Below, piece by piece: positions 1-11,265 of a DNA stretch of 64,000 bases (positions are counted from its first letter, which is position 1; the number at the start of each line of letters is the position of its first letter). The notes below the pieces were generated by a model. It worked only from the letters and a program-made list of their open reading frames with translations, was not told the origin of the DNA and did not search any database. A program made the translations under genes and the position numbers. This DNA is from Warburgia ugandensis (lineage: Eukaryota; Streptophyta; Magnoliopsida; Canellales; Canellaceae), in assembly GCA_035236585.1 (NCBI GenBank), contig CP141136.1, positions 33,874,949 to 33,938,948 of the forward strand. The letters are read 5' to 3'.

Positions 1-955
1 AGGTGATCTGGTGTCAAATCGATAGTCTGATTATGATCAATAGTCGGATATTCTCCGATTAACAAATAGAATATTTGGTTTTGTTCCTCGGGTAGCAAGG
101 TTCACGATAACTATCTCATATTTGTGAAATCCCTTGCCATAGTAAGAGATCAATGTCCAAGGCTAAGGGTGGTTGCTTGTAGTGGGGCTCACCCATGCCA
201 ATTTAGTAGAGACAGAGTGAGTGGGAGAGTGAAGATGGCTGGTCACTATAGGGTTCTTCACCGCTTGAGTCAGGTAGAGAAGAGGGAAAACAAAGAGATC
301 AAGGCACACCAACTTGCTCAACGATAAGGTCATGCCAGTGAAGAAAGAATGACAGAGTGGAGACAGGGACATAGGCAGTGGCCGCTACTTGGTCGCCACC
401 CGTAACCTAGCCGAAATAGAATAGGGGAGAATGGTGGTGCTCACCGATGCTTGAGAACTAGGATTCTGACATGGGATCAATGGAGGGAAGGGGTTCGGTT
501 GCAGGTATGTGCGTGTGTACGTGCCCAACTTGTTGACCGTGTTGGTGAATGGTGAAGAATGAATCTGATGGATCACAGGAGGATGAAATTGTGCCGGAGA
601 GGACTCGAAGAGGGAGAGAGAATAGGAGAGAGGGGAATGTGCACCATCATGGGGGTTTGCATTCCATGTCGCTAAAGAGGACAAGAAGATGGGAAGACTA
701 GGCCGCTGACGTTAGCCTCCTTGTCAAAACCTAAGGAAGACAAGAAAGAGGGCTACGCCAATTGGGGCTTGTTAGGGGTTGCGCCAATCAAAGAAAAACA
801 AAGGTATTTGGTTCGCCAAATTTTCTTCCTCTGGTCGCATCTCAAGTCCAATGGCTAGGGGCATCAATATCAATTTTGACCCCCCTAATTAGTAAAATCT
901 CGATATTTTCCATTCCAATGTTTGTTTCACACAAAATTAGTGTTGTTGGAATCAT
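1..955 (-). mobile_element. Tekay-type LTR, 5' part, minus orientation (truncated by window edge)
   Basis: This stretch aligns in the same orientation with 29553-30562 and 24780-25470, which are the 5' half of minus-strand LTR D. Shared landmarks are AGGTGATCTGGTGTC at the start, CCAAGGCTAAGGGTGG, GATCAAGGCAC and AATTAGTGTTGTTGGAATCA at the end. At about 955 the alignment stops and joins directly to the last 50 bp of a plus-strand LTR. The small open frames here are not conserved between the three copies and are not genes. Confidence 0.75.
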
Positions 956-1020
956 CTTTCGAAAATAATTCCCAAAAGGTATTTGAGAAAACCTAGGTCA
1001 TCACAATTGCTATCAAAGCC
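956..1020 (+). mobile_element. 3' end of element A 5' LTR plus decayed primer-binding site
   Basis: Positions 956-1005 match 31124-31173 (AAAAGGTATTTGAGAAAACC) and end in TCACA, the usual LTR terminus of this family. Positions 1007-1020 (TTGCTATCAAAGCC) are a decayed initiator-Met tRNA primer-binding site, which is TTGGTATCAGAGCC when intact. gag follows, so this is the 5' LTR of a plus-strand element. Most of the LTR has been removed by the deletion that joins it to the minus LTR fragment on its left. Confidence 0.7.
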
Positions 1021-2230
1021 AAGTAGTTCCTTTTACAACGTGTCCTACATATCTAAGGTTTTAAATGGTCAACAAGTAAGAGGTGGTTATTTAAATATGC
1101 GTTAAGATAGTGACTCATATAGAAAAAATTTTAGAATGCAAAATAGATGTTTCCATGGAAGGAGAATACATGGCCTATTGGTTCTTCCCTTGATACTCCA
1201 AAGAAAAAGGATCATGTAAGAGATTGCACTGAACAAATGATGCACAACTTTAAATAATATATACAGCAATAACAGGCTTAAGTTCAAGTCTCATCCATAT
1301 CAAAACTTCCTACTTCCAGCGCTGGTGAGGGTAGCTTAAGAAGTAGTGCTAGCAAGACAAATAAATTGTTGGAACAATTTCGAAGGATGGTTCCAGCATT
1401 TTCTAGAAAAGGTGAACCATAAGCAACAGAGGAATGGATATACCAGGTTGTGAAAGCCTTTGGATCCATGGAAATTCCAAAAGCGAAGAAGGTGAAGATT
1501 GCAACTTTTATCAATATAGGAGAAGCTGCATTCTAGTGACAGACAGTGCAAAAGACTTATTTTCCTCACTTCAATGGTATTATATGTAAAGATTTTTAGA
1601 AGGTATGCTATGACAAATACTTTCCTCCTCATAGGCAGGCAAGAATGGAAAGAGAATTTTTTAATTTTCAATAAGGAGATCATACAATGTTGTAGTAGGA
1701 GAATAAGTTCATGTAGCAAAGAAGCTTTGCACCAAATATTTACACCTAAGATAAGAAAACAGAAAAAAGATTCGTTCAAGGTTTACACCCAAGATTGAGG
1801 AGCTAGGTCTTAGGGACTCAGCCTACTACTGTAGCAAGAGCAATGGAAATGGACACTATTTTTGAAGAAGAATTCTTTCAAAATCAAACAAAGCAGTGAG
1901 ATCAAGAGAAATACAGTACTGTTATAGGATGCTTAGGCAGGGCTAAGCACCCTTCTTCTTCTTCACTGGGGTCACATAGACAACAGGGACCGCACGCTGT
2001 CAAACAAAGTATAGGGCTAGATAGGAGACAGTGTCTGAGGTTTAAATGTTATCATGCTGGTTCACTTTGTTTTAGACCAGGACAATAGAGACCACCAATA
2101 CAATGTTATAAATGTGGTGAACAAGGACACTTTATGGGTGAGTGCCCTAGGAGACAGCCATGTAGTGTGCCCAAGACAAAGAATGTACCTCAGAGTCAAT
2201 GACATATATTCTCTATCACCTCCAAACAAG
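1021..2230 (+). pseudogene. Ty3/gypsy gag remnant (element A)
   Basis: Translated piecewise, 1360-1545 gives the retrotransposon gag core: phenylalanine-rich LEQFRRMVP, then EEW, then KVKIATF and GEAAF, as in plant chromovirus gag. At 2104-2145 a complete CX2CX4HX4C zinc knuckle is encoded (C-YK-C-GEQG-H-FMGE-C), preceded by a degraded first knuckle around 2045-2075. Several in-frame stops and frameshifts (for example after GEP near 1422 and after GEAAF near 1535) make it non-functional. A second, shorter copy lies at 31174-32140. Gag normally packages element RNA in cytoplasmic particles. Confidence 0.85.
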
Positions 2231-3000
2231 CAAGAGTCTCAAATGTAGTAATTAAAGGAACTGTTTTAATTTCAAACATACATGCCAAAGTTTTATTTAA
2301 TCTAGCTTCCACACATTCACTTATCTCCAGCATTTTTGCATCTTGTGTGTGTTTACCACCTACTTAAATTGGGATTTGGCTTGGATATAACTACCCAATA
2401 AGTGAATCAATTAGTACTCATCAATTTATTTAGGAAGTACCTATTGAGATAGTGGGGAAACAATTGAAGGTTGATCTCATTCTACTTAATATGATAGATT
2501 TTGATGTCATATTGGGAATGGATTGGCTAGCAATGAATTAAGCGACAGTAGACTATCACAGGAAGAAGCTCATGTTCTGTATACTAGGACAGACAATAGT
2601 TTCATTCCAAGGGAGATTGGATGCAAATGGTACTTGCATTATTTCAGCCATGAAGGCAGTTAGGCACATATCAAAAGGATGTGAGATAGTGGGGAAACAA
2701 TTGAAGGTTGATCTCATTCTACTTAATATGATGGATTTTGATGTCATATTGGGAATGGAGTGGCTAGCAATGAATTGAGCAATAGTAGACTATCACAGGA
2801 AGAAGCTCATGTTCTGTATACTAGGACAAACAATAGTTTCATTCCAAGGGAGATTGGATGCAAATGGTACTTGCATTATTTCAGCCATGAAGGCAGTTAG
2901 GCACATATGGAAAGGATGTGAGGCCTTTTTGGCACATGTAGTAACACTAGGGGCTAAACAAACCAAACTCGAGGAGTTGGAAGTTGTTAGAGAATTTTAG
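2231..3000 (+). pseudogene. Retroviral-type aspartic protease remnant of element A, with internal duplication
   Basis: Around 2290-2325 the translation reads LFNLASTHS, which aligns with the active-site segment LFDTGASHS of plant gypsy proteases. The catalytic Asp is Asn here. Downstream the DFDVILGMDWL motif, which closes the protease and linker, is present twice because of an in-frame 237-bp tandem duplication (2446-2682 and 2683-2919). Each copy also has a stop after WLAMN. The protease normally matures the Gag-Pol polyprotein. This copy cannot, given the lost catalytic residue and the stops. Confidence 0.8.
2446..2919 (+). repeat. 237-bp in-frame tandem duplication in protease region
   Basis: Copy 1 (2446-2682) and copy 2 (2683-2919) both begin GAGATAGTGGGGAAACAA and end AAAGGATGT. 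I count only a handful of differences, among them ATAGAT/ATGGAT, GATTGG/GAGTGG, TTAAGCGAC/TTGAGCAAT and TATCAAAAGG/TATGGAAAGG. 237 is divisible by three. The high identity means the duplication is younger than most of the decay of the surrounding element. Confidence 0.95.
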
Positions 3001-4310
3001 GATGTCTTTCTTGAAGAACTTTTGAGATTACCACCCCAGAGAGAGATTGATTTTTCCATCAAACTTATGCCAAGTACAACTCCTATTTGTAAGGCACCAT
3101 ATTGGATGGCTCTAGCAGAATTGAAAGAATTAAAAACATAGTTGCAAGAGTTACTGGACAAGGGTTTTATAAAACCCAGTGATTCTACTTGGGGCTCACC
3201 AAATCTTTTTTTTAAGAAGAAAGATGGATCCATGCGACTGTGTATCTATTATCGAATGCTAAATAGTGTTACAGTAAAGAACAAGTACCCATTGCCCCAT
3301 ATTGATGATCTCTTCAATCAATTGCAGTCAACAGTTATTTTCTCTAAGATCGATTTGAGGTCATGATATCATTAATTGAGGATTCAAGAAGAGCTATTTC
3401 TAAACATCATTCAGGACTCATTATGGTCACTATGAATTCTTAGTTATGTCATTTCAACTAATAGCTGCACCTGCCTTGTTTGTGGACCTTATGAATCAAG
3501 TCTTTAGCCTATTTGGATAAATTTGTCATAGTATTTCTAGATGATATTTTGATTTACTCCACGAGTAGAGCAAAACACTAAGAGCACCTAAGCATTATCT
3601 TAAGTACTCTTCAAACTCATTGTTTGGTTGCTAAGTTTAGCCAATGTAGTTACGGTTAGAACATGTTACCTTTTTAGGCCATGTTATTTATAAAGATGGA
3701 GTTGTTATGAACCCAACAAAATTAGAGGCAGTGAGGAGTTGGGAAAGAGCTAAATTAATGACAGAAATATATAGTTTCCTTGGTCTGGTGGGATATTATT
3801 ATAGATTCATCGAGGGGTTTCACGTATAGCCCTTCCATTAACTGCACTTACTATAAATAAGACACATTTTATGTAGAGTGACGAATGTGAAGAGAGTTTC
3901 TAAGAACTAAAAAGGAGACTCATGCATGCACCAATTTTGACACTTCCTTCAAGTAATGGAGGATTTATAGTCTTTTACGATGCATCAAACAAAGGATTAG
4001 GATGTGTATTGAAGCAATATGATAAAGTGATTGCCTATGCCTCTAAACAACTAAAGACACATGAGAAAAACTAACACACTTATGATTTGGAGTTAGCAGC
4101 AATAGTCTTTGCATTAAAAATCTGGAGGCATTATCTTTATGGTGAGAGTTTTGAAGTTTTCACATAACATAAGGGCCTCAAATATATTTTCTCCCAACAA
4201 GATTTAAATATGAATCAAAGAAGGTGGTTAGAGCATTTAAAAGATTATGACTTCTCCATCTAGTATCTCCCAAGAAAGGCTAACGTAGTAAGCAATGCAT
4301 TAAGTCAAAA
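3001..4310 (+). pseudogene. Ty3/gypsy reverse transcriptase and RNase H remnant (element A)
   Basis: Recognisable RT segments run in order: [18 protein letters not shown] (about 3150-3200), [36 protein letters not shown] (to 3366), then the catalytic box FLDD at 3534-3545 followed by ILIYS. The connection and RNase H follow: YDASNKGLG (about 3978), YDLELAA (about 4082), the HKGLKY segment (about 4168) where the expected Asp codon is a stop, and LPRKANVVSNALS (about 4267). This domain order and sequence type identify a Ty3/gypsy chromovirus. Stops and frameshifts are frequent, notably between 3366 and 3530. It once made cDNA from the element RNA and is now dead. Confidence 0.9.
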
Positions 4311-4775
4311 AACTCACGGGTTGAGAAAAGGTATGTTCTCTAGAAAGTGGAAGTTATTTCAGGATGAAATTAACTGTAGGCCACAATTTTAGTAATACAT
4401 GATAGTTTCCATATTAGCATAGGCATGGCACCATACGAAGTATTATACGGAGACCTTATCGCTCACCAACTTGTTGGAATGTGGTTGGAGGGAGACAATT
4501 GATGAAGTCTGAATTAGTGGAGCAATGTGGAGAGAAAGAAAAACATATTCAGAAATGACTTTTAACTACTTAAAGTCAATAAAAGAGTTATGTAAACCAA
4601 AGGATGAGACATTTGGAATTTTAAATCAAAGATCACATGTTTATAAAAGTCTCTCCTATGATGTTCATGACGTATTTCATGTTTCGATGTTGCTCAAGTA
4701 TGTGCCTAACCCTTCTTATGTACTCACACATGTACCAACAAAGTTGTAACCTGACTTGACTTTGGAAGAGAAGGC
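4311..4775 (+). pseudogene. Integrase C-terminal remnant (element A), core deleted
   Basis: After RNase H the zinc-binding domain and most of the catalytic core of integrase are missing. The sequence resumes at about 4420 with GMAPYEVLYG, then FHVSMLLKYVPNPS (about 4678) and a segment ending EEKAV at 4775. These are the C-terminal landmarks of chromovirus integrase, just before the chromodomain. At 4776 the frame is broken by an LTR of family F2. The remaining pol C-terminus is found 10 kb away at 14769-14919. Confidence 0.85.
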
Positions 4776-5734
4776 TGTTGATCTAATTTTTAAGTTAAAC
4801 TTGCAAGCGCATGAATTGGTGGTAGTAATTTACACAATAGACATCGATCCCATGAGAAATCGAACAAATTTGTGAGATTAGTGGTCTTTGCTTAGATTAC
4901 TTAACCAAGCAAAGATAATGAAATTTTTAACCTAAACTAAGATTAAAAACTGGACATAAATATAAGATATAAAATATGGAAATTAATTAAAGTAATCTAA
5001 CAAATATAGAATATTTCCTAAAAATAAGCTTTCTAAAATTAAAATTTTCCCAAATTGAAAACTTTCTAAACATGCTAAATACATAGCAACTAATGGAACC
5101 TAATGTAAGGAAATATACAAAACTAAACGACAATTCAATTACTTTAATATGCAATGAATTCAAGCAATATGATTAAGCATTCACCGATTTAAGGAAAAAA
5201 ATTCTAGAACCATGGGCATAACCTTAGAGTGGGGTGCATGGTACAATTGTAGTTCCTAATTGAAATCTTACGATGGTGATGCAAAGACATGAACATAACA
5301 GTATTGGAAATGTAGGGAACTAAGATGGGATGATAACTCAGATCAAAGGAACAACATTCAATATCATGTGCCTGACACAAAGAGTGGTGCACATGATTCT
5401 TACTACTGCAAAGATGCAACATCTAGTTAAATCTAATACTCAATCAATAATTGAAATGAACCAAACCTAAGATTGCATGAATTAATAACATTTCAAAATC
5501 TAATCTTGCCAACCACCAATTATTCACAAAAATTCCACAAACTTCAATCAACACCTCTTAAAAACCATGTGCATGACCCTAGAGTGAAGCTCATGGAACC
5601 CAGGAGATTTTGGTTGATTTGACGGCTTTGATTGAGATTAAATTAATAAGATTGCTAGAGTGATGAACTATGAAATTATTTAAATAAATAACATCTCAAA
5701 AGAATCATTCAAAAAGATTGAATCAACATGTATA
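4776..5734 (-). mobile_element. F2-family LTR, 3' part (minus), inserted in element A pol
   Basis: Begins TGTTGATCTAATTTTTAAG, followed by TTAAACTTGCAAGCGCATGA, matching the left end of the complete F2 LTR at 21708 (TGTTGTCTATTTTAAG). The next few hundred bases align with 21730-22250 (CCCATGAGAAAT, TTAGTGGTC, CAAGATAATGA). The five bases before it are AAGGC. The right part of this LTR lies at 13416-14768, so it reads as one LTR copy split by a later Tekay insertion. The right-hand target duplication is decayed (TTAGC). Confidence 0.7.
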
Positions 5735-6827
5735 TCATCAATAATAGTAATTTATAAATATTTAGCACAATATGAAACAGTCATGTATCAAATCTCAGGG
5801 CATGTAATAAATATCTTCCTCATGAATGCGTTTTAGCATGATATCAAATATGAGAATAAATAGTGCTGAAGTATAACATCATTAGCATAAAAAACAACCT
5901 AAATTGGTGGCAATAGTCAATGCATCAAAGTTCATAATAATGCTAAGGCCAAGGCAATGCATACAAACCACCTATGTGTTTCCAAAATATGCTGAGTAAA
6001 CAAAGCCTCTCAGGCTTGTGAAAATATCAATATCAATCAATGTAACTCACACCAACCATGCGTATGAAAAAATGACAAATCAACTAAACTTCGAATAAAT
6101 ATGCAAAAACCACATCAACATAGAGCATCAAAAGCTCAGTGAATATATCAATAAATGTGCAAGTTATCAATAAGAGCACCCTCACATACGGGTCCTAAGA
6201 GTTTCAAAAATCAAATCGGTGCAATGCATTAATTGTGTGAGAAATGTCTCAAATAATATGCACATCATTCACAAGGGGCACCCTTACACACAAGTCCCAC
6301 AAGTGTCCCATACACTCGAATCTCTAGTCATGAGTACTCATACCACTCCATGCATCGTCATGTTGTGGGTATATAGGGAATATCCATCTTGGTGCACTCA
6401 CCATGCAATATGATCCAATCAATCATCAAGAAATACAAGGACTACTATGTTGCAGTGGTAACCAACTCCCGAGTCCACCAACTGCCACTCCTCGTTGACA
6501 CTAGAACATGAGACTAAGTGCCTGTCATGCATGGGAAACTAACAGGGCACGTAGAGTGGACTACCTATGATACCACTCAGTATGCATTTGTCCTTCCATA
6601 GGGTGAGTGTCTAATCATCTCGCAAAGTCAAAGGGCAGGTGGCCAACCCCACATCTCTCCTAGCATAGCATCCACCAGGTAGAAACATCCTTCATAAATT
6701 CATAAAACACAAAAATCACAAATCTCATGATCGATAAAATGAATATACAATCCTTTGGTGAAATAATGAAAACTAGGAGCACTTATGGCTCATCATCCCC
6801 AAGCATTGCCTCTCATTCTAAGGTTAG
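5735..6827 (-). mobile_element. Tekay-type LTR B (minus), left portion, 3' end missing
   Basis: Aligns with 11960-12960 of the companion LTR and with 20476-20900: AATTTATAAATATTT, ATGAGAATAAAT, AACAAAGCCTCTCA, and the conserved LTR block GGTGGCCAACCC...AGCATAGCATCC at 6635-6675. The first 600 or so bases expected for the left end are absent. It is interrupted at 6828 by LTR C and resumes at 10929. Confidence 0.7.
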
Positions 6828-9800
6828 TGTGACAAGCCAAGTTTTTCAAACACATTTTCACAAAATTCTTTCAAAAGGTGGGGCCCCAATTTTGAAAAAT
6901 AGTTTCAAAAATAAAATAGTGAAAAGAATTTTCAATTAATGTCTTTTTAAAACCTTGAGTGTGAGCCATTGATTCATTACTTAACTTTTTTATGATTCAG
7001 TTTGATATTAAAATGTATGAAAACCCAATTAAATTTTTATTTTTCTGGTAAATTTTTTTTAAATAAGTTTACTTCTTCAGGACCCATCTAGTTGACAGCC
7101 ACAGTCCCTGCACAAGGCAAGTCCAAATATTACAGATGTACATATACAGTCCATGTAGAATTAAAACATACCCTTAGATGATGATGTCTTGATCAGCTAC
7201 TCATCTGACTCCTCATTAGTCCAGTTTGTCTCTCAATTTTTGAGGCATTGCAACAACAACACAATGCCTCAGCAAGTTATTCTTAGTAGGGGAATAAGGT
7301 ACTTATAAAAAATGAGATAAAACATTTGCTTTCTCAATGTAATAATCATTTCAATGCACCAAATATTTTGCATCAATAATCAATAATCTACATGAATAAA
7401 TTCAAGATAATATAAAACTTTAGAATATCAAATTTTAAAGCATTTCATGTGAATATCATGAATAAATCCAGTGCAAAATATCATGTTCAAATCATAATCA
7501 AGATCTCAAGTAAACTTTATGAATAGTTGTAAACATCATAAACAGATCCAGCAATGCAACGTCATGCACAAATCACGATCCAAATCATGAATAAAGATAC
7601 TAAACAGTCAAATGAGTTAAACGATGTTAAACTAGTGAAATTAGCGAATATAGTCATCAATGGTCACACCCCTAGCTATACGGGGCCACAATCATCGAGT
7701 CAAACACTAAGTATACATTGGTCATGAGCTCATACCAAGCATATCACCATGCCACATAGTCATGGCACTGTCACTCAGTCATGATCGCAGCACCCAGATC
7801 TTTAAAGAAAACCAAGTACACATGCTGTCACTCAATCCTGCTTGTAGCACTGTGCAAAATAAACAAAGGACTACTATGTTGCAGCAATAACCAACTCCCG
7901 AGTCTATCGACTGCCACTCCATGCTGACACCAAAATGGGAGACAAAATATCCATCATGTATGGGGGACTAACTAGATGCATAGAGTGGATTATCCATGAG
8001 ACCACTTCCAACACATTTGCCTTTCTATAGGGCGAGTGTCCAATTTTCTCACAAAATCAGAGGGTGGGTGGCCAACCATACATCCCTCCTAGCAAAGCAT
8101 CCCCAGGTACATGCCTATCTAAAATAAAACCCTCAGACCTCCATGCAAAGATATCATAAAATCATCAGGGTATATACTTGTCTCATATCAAATCACGAAA
8201 ATAACGTATCATATGCATAGTTGGTACCCAATACCAAAATCAAGCCCACTTGGCTATCGAACCAAAATCATGAGAATATAAAACAAGAAGTGCATTCATA
8301 AATCATGCATTTTAAATAAATAGCACTCATTTCTAATCCTCGTAACCATAATATGATAAATTTTCACATATAATACTATAGCTTTTTTATTTCATAAATC
8401 ATGTCATAAATACTGCATGTATAAAATCACACAATAATTGCATTTCATAAGTAATTCATGCAACTCAAATATTAGAAATTATCAAAATCACATCATAACT
8501 GTGTCAAAAAATCATGTAATTCAAGAAAATTAGCATCTCAAATTCCACCTACCTCGAATATGGGCTATCCAAATCCTCAGAACATCTAATAGTCTCAGTG
8601 TTGTATCAATCGGCGTATCTGTCAAGCCAAACATATATTTTAGGTTAAACACTTGCAATTCTCATTTATTACTCATCTAGTCTTTGATCATCATTAAATA
8701 TGATGATCTTACCCTTACTGACCTTCTATCCTAAGTATATCTTTGTATTTTGTAATATCCTCAAATCTTGACCATTGATTAAAGATCAATAATTTAGATC
8801 ATTCATCCATTCTGAACTTCCATTTGGTCTCAACCTGACCTATAGTCCATTTCATATTTCAATGTTTAATCTATTAATCTAACGGTCAAATCAAATTCTA
8901 ATTGGTCAGATCAAATTCTGATCGGCCAGACGAGTAGTTCCAGATCATCTTAAACATTAGTTTCCGAAGCTAAGGCAATCAGAATAACCCATCATTTGGT
9001 TAGTTCAATCATCCAATTTGAAATTTGATCTAACTTGATCACAACTATTATATAGGTCTCCTATACTTTAATTGCCTCTCACCAACACCTGTTCAAATTT
9101 GACGATCAAATCCTGCTCTGATCAATCTGATTTATATTTCTTGTCTCATCCTCCAGTCCAAATTTATAAATTTTGGTTTACTAAAACAATCTAACCATTA
9201 GAAATTTTCATATAACATGCTAGATCATTAATTTAGTCATTTACTAACGCTCAAATACATATGATAGGCATATCTAGGTTGCACAAGGTCTAATCTTACT
9301 CAATTGTGACTAATTATAGTCAAATCATTGAAATTGAAGAGTTAGGGTAGTAATCCTACCTCATGTAGGTCACTCTGAGTGATATTCAGCTGTCTATGTG
9401 CTGAATCTTCAACTGATCATCTCGAAGGTACCCGATCTGCATTATCCATAGTGATTAGACCATGATCATCCACCTGATCATCCAAGATCAAAAGAATAAA
9501 TTAGTAACTCTGATTAATTCATCTCAATAAATCATTTGAACACTAAGGACCATTGAATTTGATCCAATTTCATACTTAAATTGTTGATTGATCTTATCCA
9601 TTGATCAAGATGGCTAGATCACCTCAATCGTACTTCAAATCAAAAATCTCGACTTCAGATCTTGATCTGCCCATTACGAGGATCACAATGAACGGTTAGC
9701 TCTTATAGATCTCACATCGCAGATTCCAAATTAGGTTCACATCTAGTTTGGAAGGTAAATGATGCCCAATTAAAAATCTGAACATCCCATAGCATAGATC

Positions 9801-10928
9801 ATGCTAAAATATGACTAGGATGTGTTTTTCACTAAATTTTACCAGCTCCCCAGTGTTGATCAATCGTCACCGGAGAAGATGATCGAAGCAATCACCGCTG
9901 TTGACCCATTTCTACATGGATTTCAAAATTTTCTAAAGTAAATTATAGATCTAAGTCTCACCTACACTCCTTTGCCATTTGGTGAAGATCCAATGTCGTT
10001 TGATATTAGAAAATGTAAAAAATGTGGTATCAATCGTCGAATTTTGCCAATCACCAATGTCATCTTTCTTCACATTTTTTGGAGAAACATCATCGAATTG
10101 GAAAGAGAGCTTAGGACTTTCACTCTTCTCACCTTGTTGAAGAAGATGAACGGCTCAAATCATTGATCTGACTCATTATTTTCTCTGATGAGTCAACGTC
10201 TCCGGTGAAGTTCAGTCTTCGATTTTTTTAGCAAGGTGTGCCCGGATCAACAAAATGGATAATGGGACTTGATCATCCCTCCGCCCCGAGCAAGATGTTT
10301 AGCTTAGATCATCAGTTTGATCTACTATTTTCTTCAATGACATCGTCTTCCCTACCCACACTCCATTTCTCGATGTTCTCCTCACCGACATCACTGGTGT
10401 TTTCCCAATGATCGACATCGTCGCTCACACTCTCTCTTCTCTCCTCTTCTTCCCTTCCTTCTCCCTCATCTCCTTCTTCCTCTCTTCTTCTTTACTTTTC
10501 TTCATTGAACTCGAGAACAAATGTGTTCTCATTTACATAAAGAGGGGATGCCAATATCAAAATGGCCCCACCTTTTAATAAGTAATTTTTTACTTTTACT
10601 TTACTTTATTATTTAGGTTTCTTAACCTTTAGTAATATACTTTAACCACATGATTACATTCCCTAGTCAATGAAATAATATCATTTCAGTCAAGGACATG
10701 ATAATGAGTGTATGGTCCCCTTAGGTTTCCAAATTTCGAGTGGGTTCTACATGGTAAAATTATCAAATTACCCTTTATCAGAAAAATCACAACTTATTCA
10801 TCCAAACTTCTAATTCAACAAACTTAGTGTCGTTGGATTTTTTTTTCAGAGTACAATCCAAATAAAAAGGTTTCAACACCAGAATTTAATGGTCATAAAA
10901 ATTTTATTTTCTAGAACACCAAAATTAA
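6828..10928 (-). mobile_element. Tekay-type LTR C (minus), nested inside LTR B
   Basis: Starts TGTGACAAGCC, the complement of the family's LTR 3' terminus. It carries the hairpin at 7241-7271, the conserved block at 8064-8104, the GATC-rich middle (8600-9800, including CCACCTGATCATCC at 9469) and a terminal part ending CCAAAATTAA at 10928. This resembles CAAAATTAAGGGTTGTTACA of LTR D with the last dozen bases lost. LTR B resumes at 10932 with GCCACCAAGCCTCC. Length is about 4.1 kb. No coding capacity was found. Confidence 0.65.
7241..7271. repeat. LTR hairpin, copy in LTR C
   Basis: TGAGGCATTG (7241-7250) and CAATGCCTCA (7262-7271) form a perfect 10-bp stem with an 11-base loop. The same hairpin occurs at the corresponding place in other Tekay LTRs of this window, next to the conserved AGCAAG sequence. 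Confidence 0.85.
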
Positions 10929-11265
10929 CTAGCCACCAAGCCTCCACCAAGTCCATGGTAAAACAAGTGATAAAACACAGCATCCGCATGCCTCAATGTG
11001 CAATAGTAAATCAAATCACCGTTTAATGACTTTACCATGAAAGTGCACTTCCTTGTACTCATATAAGGATTTAAAGTCTCATGTTCTCTAAGAAAAATAT
11101 GCCAACCTTCATGGCATCATCTATTTCACAATCGTTATCATTTTCCCACATGAGTTATCTCTATAACTTATATTTGTATAATCATCTCACTTAATGAACT
11201 ATATGTGACTTTTGGACTTGTTAGAGTGGCTGTGATGGAGTAGATTGGGCTCTGACACCAAACTA
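10929..11265 (-). mobile_element. LTR B continuation, decayed internal region and primer-binding site (minus)
   Basis: 10932-11040 aligns with 12975-13085 of the companion LTR (CCAAGTCCATGGTAAAACAAG, CAATAGTAAATCAAA). 11041-11225 aligns with 46985-47150, the sequence just inside the 5' LTR of element G (AAGTGCA, TTTAAAGTCTCAT, CATGGCATCA). At 11246-11260 TGGGCTCTGACACCA is the complement of TGGTGTCAGAGCCCA, a near-perfect initiator-Met primer-binding site. It places the 5' LTR on the right and the lost gag-pol on the left. Almost all of the internal region is gone. Confidence 0.75.
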
